NCBI RefSeq assembly: GCF_013403925.1 | Contig: NZ_JABFDJ010000002.1 | Coordinates: 124,001-188,000, forward strand | DNA: 64,000 nucleotides | Direction of reading: 5' to 3' | Origin: Winogradskyella wichelsiae | Lineage (GTDB): Bacteria > Bacteroidota > Bacteroidia > Flavobacteriales > Flavobacteriaceae | Shown here: positions 17,070-26,328 of the stretch, piece by piece | How the letters are laid out: each line of letters starts with the position of its first letter | Numbering within the stretch: position 1 is the first letter of the stretch | Made by a program: the position numbers and the translations under genes | The notes under the pieces: generated by a model | Told to the model about the DNA's origin: nothing | Database searches by the model: none | The model's input: the letters and a program-made list of their open reading frames with translations, nothing else

Positions 17070-18128
17070 TTAATTTTTCGTTTTATTTACATTGGTGTAA
17101 ATATCTTTTACAACTGTGTAAACTTCTTTCTTATTTCTATCGATATCTACAATACCCCAAAATTCTTCATTTGGGCTACCATCAAAAGGAACTCCAGTAC
17201 TGTTTGGTGCTGTTCCTCCTGTATCTTGTACATCATCATTACCTGCTTTCCACCACCCGTCGGTAAATGAAAATAACGTCACTCCAGAGCATACATCTTG
17301 ATCTGCAAACGTCTTATTTAAAATAATGGTTGTTGCATCTGCTTGTGCTTTTTCATTAACACCTTGCGCATAACCTTCATTTGCAATTTGCATGTAGCTA
17401 TCAGCACCCGTTTCTGACAAATACATCGGTTTTGTACTTACTTCTTTCCATTGCTCAAAGATGGTTTCTGGTCGTATTGATCGGTAAACATTCATTCCCC
17501 AAACATCAATATTTGGACTCAATGAACGTGCTAACTCATTAGGCAAATCTCCATGCGCTGTTGTTACTGGGTGCGAAGAATCATTTTGGTGAATAATACC
17601 TGCAGCAGTATTCATTGCGTTGTACCAATTTTTAATATCGCCTTCAAACCATTCAGGATGATAATTATATTCGTTCCCTAATTCCCACATTAAAATGGCT
17701 TTATGGTTTTTAAATTTATTTACTAAATCTATAAAAGTCCCTGAATAGATATCATAATGACCATCTTGTTTGTACCCGAATCCCATGATTACTTTTATAC
17801 CCGCTTCTGCAATCTCATCGAGTACTTTTTCATCAGAAATTGGCGCATATACTCTAATCGTATTAATCCCAGCCTTAACCATAAGATCTAAATCTTGAGT
17901 TAGCGTACTAAAATCTCTTTTATTAGGACTTCCTTTAGGAACCGGATGATAACAAATACCCTTAATTAAATACGTTTCATCATTTAGTAATAATTGTCTT
18001 TCTGAAACTGAAACAACATCTGTAACAGACACAACATCGTCAATAGGTTCTGGAATTTTTTTTGTTTCATTTTTACACGATACAAAAGCAATTAAAACAA
18101 GAGTTATGATTAAAAATTTCTTCATCAT
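17070..18128 (-). CDS. Putative clan GH-A lipoprotein glycosidase, family not assigned
   Basis: The 352-residue protein has a lipoprotein signal ending FVSC (Cys18). The barrel starts with LIKGICYHPVPKG and has AGINTIRVYAPISD. Together these recall both the GH2 catalytic barrel and GH72/GH17 glucan enzymes. The expected catalytic acids are Glu153 in ELGNEY and Glu239 in YLSETG. There are no GH2 accessory sandwich domains, so it is not a classical GH2. Its position between GH17 and GH30 genes, 1 bp after the GH17 gene, suggests action on beta-1,3-glucan, perhaps a transglycosylase or exo-enzyme. I cannot name the family with confidence. Confidence 0.7.
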   Translation of the reverse strand: MMKKFLIITLVLIAFVSCKNETKKIPEPIDDVVSVTDVVSVSERQLLLNDETYLIKGICYHPVPKGSPNKRDFSTLTQDLDLMVKAGINTIRVYAPISDEKVLDEIAEAGIKVIMGFGYKQDGHYDIYSGTFIDLVNKFKNHKAILMWELGNEYNYHPEWFEGDIKNWYNAMNTAAGIIHQNDSSHPVTTAHGDLPNELARSLSPNIDVWGMNVYRSIRPETIFEQWKEVSTKPMYLSETGADSYMQIANEGYAQGVNEKAQADATTIILNKTFADQDVCSGVTLFSFTDGWWKAGNDDVQDTGGTAPNSTGVPFDGSPNEEFWGIVDIDRNKKEVYTVVKDIYTNVNKTKN

Positions 18129-19418
18129 TTATTTAGGATATTCTGTATTTGGTACTAAAACGGCTTTCATTAATGCTTCTAGATTACCGCTATACGTTTT
18201 TGTGATTGCTTTACCATCTCTAGTTAAACCTTCAAAAACACCTTCATCTACCAAATTCCATAACGGGTATTTCGCTTCGCTTTTAAGATTTATTAATCCA
18301 AAGTGATTTTCTGAACCGTCTTTATTTGCGGCATCTTTCCATTGTTCATCAAAAGCTTCAAAATAGAAACAGCTAATATTTTCTTTACTTGTCCATTCAC
18401 GTAGATGTTTATAGTACAACCCTTGTTTATATTCGTCTGTAGCTCTAGAGCCATTTACACCATAATGCCCATTAGAAATTGTTGCCCAACCAGTTTCACC
18501 AATATGAATTGGTTTATTAACACCAATACTTTTCATGTAATTTGAAACACTATAATACTGTGTTTTTGCAAAATCTAAAGCACGCAACATAGCTGCATCG
18601 ACCTTTTCTTTATCTGATAAGGTTGCTTCTGACTCAGGTACTTTCCAAAACTTTGCATTGTAATACGAATTATGATAAGGGTAAGTATGCATAGAAATAT
18701 AATCTACAGCATGAGCTAATTTTTCTAAATCTTCGGTGTGATAACTCGCATCTCCACCTCCCCAAGAAGAATAATCATCCGAGCTTGTAATCCATAAATC
18801 TGAAGGCAAATCTCCTGATTTTTTTAAATTTTGAAGATGATTTACCCATCCTAAAATGATATCTGGTGTTACATAATAACTGGTTGCCCAAGTTACCATA
18901 GCCTCATTACCAACAGTCAATATTTTTACAATATCAGGGTATTGGTTTGCTAAAGCTACCGCTGTATTTACCTCAACAGGATTTCGATCACTTCCTTCTG
19001 TATGAATCGCTTCTCCATCACCTGTACCAAAAGCATTTTTACAATCTATCCAAATACCAAGCATCACGTACATCTCAAAACTTGAATCTTCATCTTTCAG
19101 TTCTGAAATTGCTTTTAACAAATTTGCTGCCTGATTAAAATGAACATTATATGTTCTAAGCACTTTTATTCCCATAGCATTTAGAAGCTTCATGTCTTCT
19201 TTTAACTCTAGAAGTGTTGGTTGTACATCTCTTGAATTTGCTCTATAACCACCGTAAGAAATCGCTAAATACTCAGGGTTCCCTAAGATATCCTTAGCAC
19301 TTAAAACCGCTGTTTCTTCAACAGGTTTTGAGTTACTTTCTTCTTTTTTTGTATTGTTACATGAAAATACAAGTAACGATACCAAAACAAATACGGCAGA
19401 TTTTATAAAATGATTCAT
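18129..19418 (-). CDS. GH17-family lipoprotein (beta-1,3-glucanase type)
   Basis: The 429-residue protein has a lipoprotein signal with Cys20 (LLVFSC). The TIM-barrel shows the GH17 hallmarks: ISYGGYRANSRD near the start, acid/base Glu172 in TVGNEAM and nucleophile Glu308 in IGETGW. Family members cleave or transglycosylate beta-1,3-glucan and are regular members of marine laminarin loci. It lies between the GH149 gene (13 bp away) and the GH-A gene (adjacent). It is probably periplasmic or surface-anchored and shortens imported laminarin fragments. An exo- versus endo-mode cannot be told here. Confidence 0.88.
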   Translation of the reverse strand: MNHFIKSAVFVLVSLLVFSCNNTKKEESNSKPVEETAVLSAKDILGNPEYLAISYGGYRANSRDVQPTLLELKEDMKLLNAMGIKVLRTYNVHFNQAANLLKAISELKDEDSSFEMYVMLGIWIDCKNAFGTGDGEAIHTEGSDRNPVEVNTAVALANQYPDIVKILTVGNEAMVTWATSYYVTPDIILGWVNHLQNLKKSGDLPSDLWITSSDDYSSWGGGDASYHTEDLEKLAHAVDYISMHTYPYHNSYYNAKFWKVPESEATLSDKEKVDAAMLRALDFAKTQYYSVSNYMKSIGVNKPIHIGETGWATISNGHYGVNGSRATDEYKQGLYYKHLREWTSKENISCFYFEAFDEQWKDAANKDGSENHFGLINLKSEAKYPLWNLVDEGVFEGLTRDGKAITKTYSGNLEALMKAVLVPNTEYPK

Positions 19419-19431
19419 ACTAAATAGTTTA

Positions 19432-22400
19432 CTATTTCTTTATTGAAACTCTAATTTGATCAACTTCTCCTGAACGCTTAAAGATTTTATCGCTGATGTT
19501 TTTATCAAGTTTTAAATCATTAAACACTTTTACAGAACCATCATTTAACAGTACTTCAATCTTATTATCATCTTCTAATTGATAGATAATAGGCACTTGA
19601 CAATAAGTAAAACAAAGTGAATTTTTCTCTAATTGAATTGTTTTAGAAGATTTAGCAATGTTTGTATAATTGAATTCTGATGCTGATTTTAAAAACTCTT
19701 CTCTTCTTAAAAGTCTTGGATTAAAATAAAGTTTACCATCTTCAACAAAAACACCTAATTCACCAAAACGGCATAACACATCTTCTTTTACCTGACCTGT
19801 CATTCCTGGTTGCTGTGCTCCTTTTCCTCCTGGCGTATGAGAATAAGGATCAGTTGGAAAAGCACCATATAATTCTGGTGATTTATGTACACCAATGCCT
19901 TCACCTATTTCGTAATAATGATCTAATAAGCCTCCGATTATTGCTTCACTTTCATTATTATTAATCGCTTTTATACAATTTTCTTGTGCCGCTAATAATA
20001 ACTTAGAAACCATGTGCCAATAGATAGACCCTAAACCTTCGTAGCCATAGAAAGTACCAGAACGTCCTGTAAATGATTTATGATTAAACACTCCTTCAAA
20101 AACAGCTAATAATTCGCTTTTTTCTTTTTCTGCTAATGCTTTATAACTTTCCGGTAATTCTGCAATGGCCGCTTTTAAACTTTCTGCATTATTAAAATTA
20201 CCGTTAAAATGATATTGCCCTAAAACATCTTTTTCAATGATTTGTTTGTTGTTATTTTTTAATAATTCTTGTAATAATTTAGAATTATTAACAGCACTAT
20301 CAGGAACGTTATTTCGATCTACAAAACGTGCTAATTGCTTATTTGGATATAAAATATAGCTGTACTGATCTGCTCTAAATAAAGCACTTGCTTTTAAAGC
20401 GTTTAAGACTTCCAAAGCTTCTTTTGAAGATAAATAGCCTGAACTTAAAACAGCAACTTGCCCCTCTAACATTTCAGATAAATAAGAAATAGAAACTTCC
20501 TTATCATTCTCAACCGTCATTAAGTTATAAGCATGATATAAACTATCTGTACGCTTATTTGCTTTTATAGTGTGCTCTAAATATTGTTTTGCAACGGTAA
20601 AGAATTCTATTAAATCTGTTTTAGAAATTGAAGCTTTTTCATTTTTAAAACCAGATTTATAAATAGCCATACGGTAAGTGCTACCTGCTTTTCCTAAGCC
20701 GTCTAAAATAGTTTTTCTGTCTTCGTTAGAAATTGCAGCACTTAAAACAGCTTTATTGCTTGATAAAGTTTCTACAACTTTGGTAAAGAACTGATGTAAT
20801 TCTTCTGAAATCTCAACTGTTTCTAATTCAGAATTAGCAACTACTTTTTCAAAGAAATTTAAGAAACGCTCTAAATAATATAACGTTACCATTGAAACGC
20901 CATTGCCAACAAGTGCGTTGTTTGCATCGTTCCATTCTGGTCGTTGTGTATTTAACCAAATTCCACCTTCTGGAATAAAATTAGACACCTTTGCTAACAC
21001 CGTTACTAATAGTTTTTCAACTAAATTAACTTTGTAAATAGAATTGTTTTTATCTTTTAATAAAGCCCCATCAACACCAATCTTAGCACGTTCTTCTGTT
21101 ATTTTTTGATTTAAATTGTGATCAAAATCAATCGTATCCTTTGGGTTTTGTAATGTTTCTTCGTAACTCTTAATTTTATAAGGTACGTTAGCAAATACAA
21201 ATACATTTTCTTTAAAAGAATCTGCTAAAGTTGAAGGGTAATGTTTTTCTATAAACTCTAAAAACTTCAGTAAATAGATAATTTGGTGATCTCCCCAATA
21301 CCCGATGTAAGACCATGGATCGTCTTCTTCTATAACTTCCCAATCAAATCCGTCTTTAGTAACACGGTAAGGGTTGTAACCTTCAAAAGTGGTTGCGTTA
21401 AGAAATTTATGAATCATTCCTTCAATAAACTCAGGATATGCATGCGCTAAAGCTTCCCAGTTTTGAAAAATATCTCTCCAGTTTCCTTGATAATCTAAGA
21501 TTTTAGAACCATCTATTTCATTGGTTGTATTGATCGAAAATTTATTCCAAGGTCTGCTTGGATCTCCATGCCTTCTACTGAATTTTAATGGCAAATACTC
21601 GAGACAAAGTCTCTTGAAATCTGAATCTGTATCTTTTTTCGCTAAATCTTTAACGTCATCTACCGTAAAAATTTCTGGTAAAGCATTTAAAATTTCAGCT
21701 TTATTTTTAGCGACTTCTTTATTAGCTTTATTTATATATTTTACAAAATCGGCTTTTTCAATGTTATAGTTATCATCAAAAATACCACCACGCATTACAT
21801 TAAATAACGTGTTTGCAAAATGTCTTGTATTTCTTAATTGATCTTCTCCAAGTTGAATGCCATCTGCAGCACCTGCAATGTCGATAAGGTTTTTAGTTCC
21901 TTCATCAATATCGCTCTGTACATGATCCCAAAGTTGAGCATCATTTTTAATTTTTTCTGAAATATCACAGATGTTACTAGCCGTTTGATTAACGTTAGCT
22001 ACAAAAATCCATGAGCTTGCTTCATTTGATTTCAACTCTAAATCTGAAGACACAAAATAAGCGCCTTTTTCAGCTCTTACATCTTCTTCTTGTTTAATAT
22101 CTATTCCTTTTCTAAAGTTATTTAATTGAAGTGAAGACACTAAATATTTAGGATTATTTAAACCTAAAGACCAAACAATATTTGCTTTTAAAGCTTCACT
22201 TGGTTCTGCTTTATCTACAATAACTGCACTTAAAGCAAAGATCCCAATACCTGAATCTTTTTGTAATTCATTTTTCTTATAAGCATCTACCAAATTACTG
22301 TATTGGTTTTGCATATCTGCTCCAATACCAAATGGCACAATGTTTTGTAACCCGTCTAAAACGGTTACATTGACAACCTCTGAAGTATTATTTATTAAGG

Positions 22401-22890
22401 TTGATTTTTTTATAAATCCGAAGGTATTACTAGAATTCCATTCGTATTTAAAAGTTAAACCTAAATCAATATTAATCTCTTCAAAAACTAACTTATTTCC
22501 ATAAGCGTTTTTATAAAGATTTCTTTTAATATCGTAAACCCCTTTATATTTATCTGAAAACGGCTCCCAAAGAAATGTTTTATCATTTTTATGAACTTGA
22601 AAAATAGTTTTAGGTCCCGTTACATCAGCGAATTCTGTAATTTTATCATCCGTATAATAAGGAAATAAAGCATATTCAGAATTTTTTCTTCCAGCACTTA
22701 ATCCTCCATTACTTGAAACAAACATCCAATGGTTAGAATTATTTACAAGACTCATAAAGAATGGTCTCATTTGATCGCTATTAGAAATTTTATAGAACTC
22801 TTGATGGTCAAGAATAACTAATTCTCCTTTTACTTCTTCATTTTCGACTGAAGCTTTTTTGGTTCCTATATAAATGGGATTATTGGTCAT
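19432..22890 (-). CDS. GH149-type beta-1,3-glucan phosphorylase
   Basis: The 1152-residue protein has no signal peptide and begins directly with a beta-rich domain (GGLSAGRKNSEYALFPYYTDD). Size, domain order and motifs fit the GH149 phosphorylases, related to GH94. WNDANNALVGNG has Asp655 at the position of the GH94 general acid, and GMTGQVKEDVLCRFGELGV near the C-terminus corresponds to the phosphate/sugar loop region. These enzymes split beta-1,3-glucan with phosphate, giving alpha-glucose-1-phosphate and saving one ATP per sugar. The lack of an export signal, in an operon where all other hydrolases are lipoproteins, places this step in the cytoplasm. The specific family call is from memory of the family. 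GH94 or GH161 are the alternatives. Confidence 0.75.
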   Translation of the reverse strand: MTNNPIYIGTKKASVENEEVKGELVILDHQEFYKISNSDQMRPFFMSLVNNSNHWMFVSSNGGLSAGRKNSEYALFPYYTDDKITEFADVTGPKTIFQVHKNDKTFLWEPFSDKYKGVYDIKRNLYKNAYGNKLVFEEINIDLGLTFKYEWNSSNTFGFIKKSTLINNTSEVVNVTVLDGLQNIVPFGIGADMQNQYSNLVDAYKKNELQKDSGIGIFALSAVIVDKAEPSEALKANIVWSLGLNNPKYLVSSLQLNNFRKGIDIKQEEDVRAEKGAYFVSSDLELKSNEASSWIFVANVNQTASNICDISEKIKNDAQLWDHVQSDIDEGTKNLIDIAGAADGIQLGEDQLRNTRHFANTLFNVMRGGIFDDNYNIEKADFVKYINKANKEVAKNKAEILNALPEIFTVDDVKDLAKKDTDSDFKRLCLEYLPLKFSRRHGDPSRPWNKFSINTTNEIDGSKILDYQGNWRDIFQNWEALAHAYPEFIEGMIHKFLNATTFEGYNPYRVTKDGFDWEVIEEDDPWSYIGYWGDHQIIYLLKFLEFIEKHYPSTLADSFKENVFVFANVPYKIKSYEETLQNPKDTIDFDHNLNQKITEERAKIGVDGALLKDKNNSIYKVNLVEKLLVTVLAKVSNFIPEGGIWLNTQRPEWNDANNALVGNGVSMVTLYYLERFLNFFEKVVANSELETVEISEELHQFFTKVVETLSSNKAVLSAAISNEDRKTILDGLGKAGSTYRMAIYKSGFKNEKASISKTDLIEFFTVAKQYLEHTIKANKRTDSLYHAYNLMTVENDKEVSISYLSEMLEGQVAVLSSGYLSSKEALEVLNALKASALFRADQYSYILYPNKQLARFVDRNNVPDSAVNNSKLLQELLKNNNKQIIEKDVLGQYHFNGNFNNAESLKAAIAELPESYKALAEKEKSELLAVFEGVFNHKSFTGRSGTFYGYEGLGSIYWHMVSKLLLAAQENCIKAINNNESEAIIGGLLDHYYEIGEGIGVHKSPELYGAFPTDPYSHTPGGKGAQQPGMTGQVKEDVLCRFGELGVFVEDGKLYFNPRLLRREEFLKSASEFNYTNIAKSSKTIQLEKNSLCFTYCQVPIIYQLEDDNKIEVLLNDGSVKVFNDLKLDKNISDKIFKRSGEVDQIRVSIKK

Positions 22891-22992
22891 TTACTTAAAT
22901 ATTGATTCAATAGTTAGCCTCTACAAAAAAAATCAAAAGTTTGATTTCCCTATATCTGACTTACTTTTTTATTAAAAATTTTTGAGAAAATT

Positions 22993-23037
22993 ATGGAAGG
23001 TAGCCCAATTGACAAACAACTAATTGGGCTACTCCAT
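22993..23037 (-). terminator. Intra-operon stem-loop between the GH16 and GH149 genes
   Basis: GTAGCCCAATT at 23000-23010 pairs perfectly with AATTGGGCTAC at 23022-23032. A further 5-bp stem (ATGGA/TCCAT) lies beyond a small bulge. No clean T tract follows on the minus strand. It may be an attenuator or an mRNA-stability hairpin rather than a full terminator. Confidence 0.5.
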
Positions 23038-23066
23038 ACTTAATATAACAAAACAAATATTATTGT

Positions 23067-24698
23067 TTATTGATAAACTCTAACATAATCAATTTCCATA
23101 CTATCTTCTGTAAAATCAGAAGCTACAGTTCCTCCTAATGTTCCACCCATAGCAACATTTAAGATTAAGAAAAAGTCATTGTTAAATGGTAGGTCTGCAG
23201 AATTTACTACTGTATGAAATACAGTATCATCTACTAAAAATACAAGTTCTTCAGGTGTCCACTCAACAGTATAATTATGAAATTCTGAAGTAGAAGTTGA
23301 CAATTGTGTACTACCAGAATCTCCAGCACCTGGAGATACAGCAGGATGATGCACAGTAGACAAAACAGTATTTTTATCTTGTCCTTTTTGCTCCATAATG
23401 TCTATTTCTCCTGAAGCAGGCCATGTGTTAGTTTGGTAATCTGCACCAAGCATCCAAATTGCTGGCCATGTACCAAGAGAAGCTGGTAATTTAGCTCTCA
23501 CTTCTACTCTTCCATATGTAAAGTCATATAAACCTTCAGATTTTAATCTTGCAGAAGTATAACCTGATCCATCTACTTTAGCTGTGATTTTTAAGAAACC
23601 CTCTTCTACAATAACATTATCTGCATCATCAGTATAAGATTGTAGTTCTTGATTTCCCCAACCATTATCTCCTGTACCTAAATCGTAAGTCCAGTTTGTT
23701 GCATCTGGTGCTCCATCTACATCAAATTCATCAGACCAAATTAAACTATCGTAAATACTAGTAAACGAATCATCTGCATCTTCACTGTCAGTCGTTAAGA
23801 CAAACCACCAGTCAAAATCTCCATTTCCATCCGTTGTCTTCAAGGTAATTTCATTAGGAGTAGATCTATCAAATATTTGATATGTATGGTTACCACCTAA
23901 ATAATACGAGATAAAAGCAGTACCACTTAGACTGATTGTTTCTACACCACCCGGAGCAATTAAAGCCCAATCTGCTGTGTAATCACTGTAAGGTACATTT
24001 TCTACATCATCACCGTTAACAGTTCCTCCTGAAGCAATTTCGGATACTAATCCCCCACGACCAAAAATAGTTCCTGATGTATCTGTTGTAGGATCGTCAT
24101 TTGTATTATCTGTAATATGAGTGAATGTACCATCTTCATTAAAGATAAAACGATCATCATACATACCAACACCCGCTTTTTCATCAGCTCCGGCAGAATA
24201 CCATTCAGCTACTACGGTTCCACCAACTGGTCCTAAACCAAAGTGACCCGCAGATTCTGATTTCAATCTCCAAACATTTGTTCCGTCTCCAATTAATTTA
24301 TCAATTAATTCTTGTGGTGGTGAATAATTTGCAAAGACCTCTACATCTATCATTGTAGATGTTGAAACACCACCTGTTCCGTAAGCCACAACAGTAACTC
24401 CATAGGTGTTTACTCCAAGTGTACTAAATGAGTTTTGAAAATCACCAGAAATCGTATTGCTCTCTACACCTTCAATTATATACCTATAAGTTAAGGCATT
24501 ATCCGCGATTGCCGTAAAATTAACTACGCCTGTTCCATCCCCATAAGGATTTGCATTATCCTGCCCAGCAATTTCTGCTGACACCACCAAATTACTTGGT
24601 GCAATAACTTCTCCGAATTCTGCATCATCCTCCTGACAACTCACAAGAATGAACAAAAGACTAAGAAAACTAATTAAAGTATATTGTATTTTTTTCAT
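23067..24698 (-). CDS. GH16-family laminarinase lipoprotein with N-terminal accessory domains
   Basis: The 543-residue protein has a lipoprotein signal with Cys21. An Ig/PKD-like domain (about 33-122) and a second beta-rich domain (about 125-305) of unknown function come first. The C-terminal GH16 domain (about 318-543) has the EXDXXE signature GEIDIMEQ, nucleophile Glu431 and acid/base Glu436, preceded by the substrate-cleft motif TWPAIWMLG. This motif variant is that of endo-beta-1,3-glucanases (GH16_3 type). It is the likely first enzyme, cutting laminarin at the cell surface. The gene follows the glycan-binding lipoprotein gene by 13 bp. It has no C-terminal sorting domain and ends in the usual DYVRVYQ strand. 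Confidence 0.92.
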   Translation of the reverse strand: MKKIQYTLISFLSLLFILVSCQEDDAEFGEVIAPSNLVVSAEIAGQDNANPYGDGTGVVNFTAIADNALTYRYIIEGVESNTISGDFQNSFSTLGVNTYGVTVVAYGTGGVSTSTMIDVEVFANYSPPQELIDKLIGDGTNVWRLKSESAGHFGLGPVGGTVVAEWYSAGADEKAGVGMYDDRFIFNEDGTFTHITDNTNDDPTTDTSGTIFGRGGLVSEIASGGTVNGDDVENVPYSDYTADWALIAPGGVETISLSGTAFISYYLGGNHTYQIFDRSTPNEITLKTTDGNGDFDWWFVLTTDSEDADDSFTSIYDSLIWSDEFDVDGAPDATNWTYDLGTGDNGWGNQELQSYTDDADNVIVEEGFLKITAKVDGSGYTSARLKSEGLYDFTYGRVEVRAKLPASLGTWPAIWMLGADYQTNTWPASGEIDIMEQKGQDKNTVLSTVHHPAVSPGAGDSGSTQLSTSTSEFHNYTVEWTPEELVFLVDDTVFHTVVNSADLPFNNDFFLILNVAMGGTLGGTVASDFTEDSMEIDYVRVYQ

Positions 24699-24711
24699 GT
24701 TTCTTAAAATT

Positions 24712-26316
24712 TTAATTTATTGTAATATCATCAACGTAGATTGTATAGTCTGAAGACCCATCACCTGCTGTTCCGTTATCCATAATTAATACAAGATTAT
24801 GCCAATCTACTGAAGTATCAATTCCTGCAAAATCGAACGTTAAAGTTTCCCATTGGTTAGCAACAGTCGTTGTTGCAGTAATCTCTGATGTCTCAATCGT
24901 ATTTGGCCATGCTGTATTGTCTTCCATTTTTAATAATAAATTTAAGCCTGCACGAGGTGACCATACTTTAACTGTAATTACAGAAGTACCAATAACTTGA
25001 AAAGGTGTTGGAACATTTATTTTAGAACCTGCCCAAGTTTGACCGGCTCCTTTTATCATTTCTGCTACCATAGCTGAAGAGTTACCATTTAAATCTGGAT
25101 TACCTACAACAGATATTGCACCACCATCAAAACTACTTAAAGTAAAATTGAGTCCTGATTCTTCTTCAAAATTAATTGGTGAAACATCTGGTACAGACTC
25201 ATCACTTTCTTTGTATAGATATAAATTATCTACAAAAATTGCACCTCCATTTGGTACGCCTTCAAGTTTTAATTGAAAAAGAGCACTAAAATCTAATAAT
25301 GGATTTTGATCGGTAAAAGCTGACAAAGGAATATCGAAAGACGTCCATTGCTGAGCCGTTAGCTCTAATTCGTATGCCGTTTCATTTGATGTATCATCTG
25401 GTCCAGAAGTGATAGGTGATATACTTGCATTATTTTCATCTGCTGTCCAAACATCAATATGCAAATATTCCATTTGAGACGCATCAATTGTTCCTGACAA
25501 ATCAATTCCTTGATAATTTAAATTTGCATATTGAAGCATTTCATCTCCTGCTAAATCAAATAAATTATACGTTGTTGACTGACCCCAATTTGGATTAAAA
25601 TCTACACCTTCAATATCAGTATAAATACCGCTGAAAACCGAAATTACATCTTCTTCTAATCGCGATGGCTGATCGGGCGCAGAACTTAATGGTTGTACAA
25701 TCTCTACAGCTTCGAAATCTTCAGTATAACTTAATGTTGCAATTGCACCACTAAAAGCTTCAACATTTATGGTATAAATACCAGCTTGTTGATACGTATA
25801 TGAAATAACATCACCACTATTAAATATAGTTGGCTCTGCTGTTTCTTCCTCTCCAAATGACACTGCGTAATAGGTTGCAAAGTCTGCTTGAGCTGCAATA
25901 TTTACAGCTTTAGAAATTGCAGGGTCATTAGTTATAGTTACTACTAAGTTTTCTGGTGCTTGAAAAGATACAACCACAGCCTCTGTGAATACAGTACTTA
26001 ACCCATTTAAATTAGAAGCAATTATATTAAACTCATAATTTCCTTCTGCATAAGTATGCTCAATACTACTTCCTGGTTGAACAGAATTAGAAAGCTCTGA
26101 CCCATCACCAAAATCAAAAACATATCCTGTAACTCCGTTACCCGAGGGTGTAATAGTTACCAAACCTGTATTATCTTGTGTTACCATAACTAGAGCCGAA
26201 ATATCTGTTGGTGCTTCTAGTCCATCTGCAAATGCTGTATCTACATTATCTTCAGTACAGCCGTAAAAAACCATTACTAAAAGACATAATCTTAATGTGT
26301 GTTTTAATATTTTCAT
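24712..26316 (-). CDS. PKD-containing surface glycan-binding lipoprotein (SusE-position)
   Basis: The 534-residue lipoprotein (Cys20 in FYGC) contains a PKD domain (about 37-115, with VFDFGDGS and YAEGNYEF). A second PKD/Ig-like domain follows (about 120-205). Then come two jelly-roll carbohydrate-binding-like modules (about 225-375 and 380-534), each with the FVDNLYLY/YVDDITIN type final strand. No catalytic motif is present. It lies directly after susD, the position of SusE/SusF-type surface glycan-binding proteins, so it probably holds laminarin at the surface for the GH16. Binding specificity is inferred from context. Confidence 0.8.
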   Translation of the reverse strand: MKILKHTLRLCLLVMVFYGCTEDNVDTAFADGLEAPTDISALVMVTQDNTGLVTITPSGNGVTGYVFDFGDGSELSNSVQPGSSIEHTYAEGNYEFNIIASNLNGLSTVFTEAVVVSFQAPENLVVTITNDPAISKAVNIAAQADFATYYAVSFGEEETAEPTIFNSGDVISYTYQQAGIYTINVEAFSGAIATLSYTEDFEAVEIVQPLSSAPDQPSRLEEDVISVFSGIYTDIEGVDFNPNWGQSTTYNLFDLAGDEMLQYANLNYQGIDLSGTIDASQMEYLHIDVWTADENNASISPITSGPDDTSNETAYELELTAQQWTSFDIPLSAFTDQNPLLDFSALFQLKLEGVPNGGAIFVDNLYLYKESDESVPDVSPINFEEESGLNFTLSSFDGGAISVVGNPDLNGNSSAMVAEMIKGAGQTWAGSKINVPTPFQVIGTSVITVKVWSPRAGLNLLLKMEDNTAWPNTIETSEITATTTVANQWETLTFDFAGIDTSVDWHNLVLIMDNGTAGDGSSDYTIYVDDITIN

Positions 26317-26328
26317 AAGTTTTATTTT

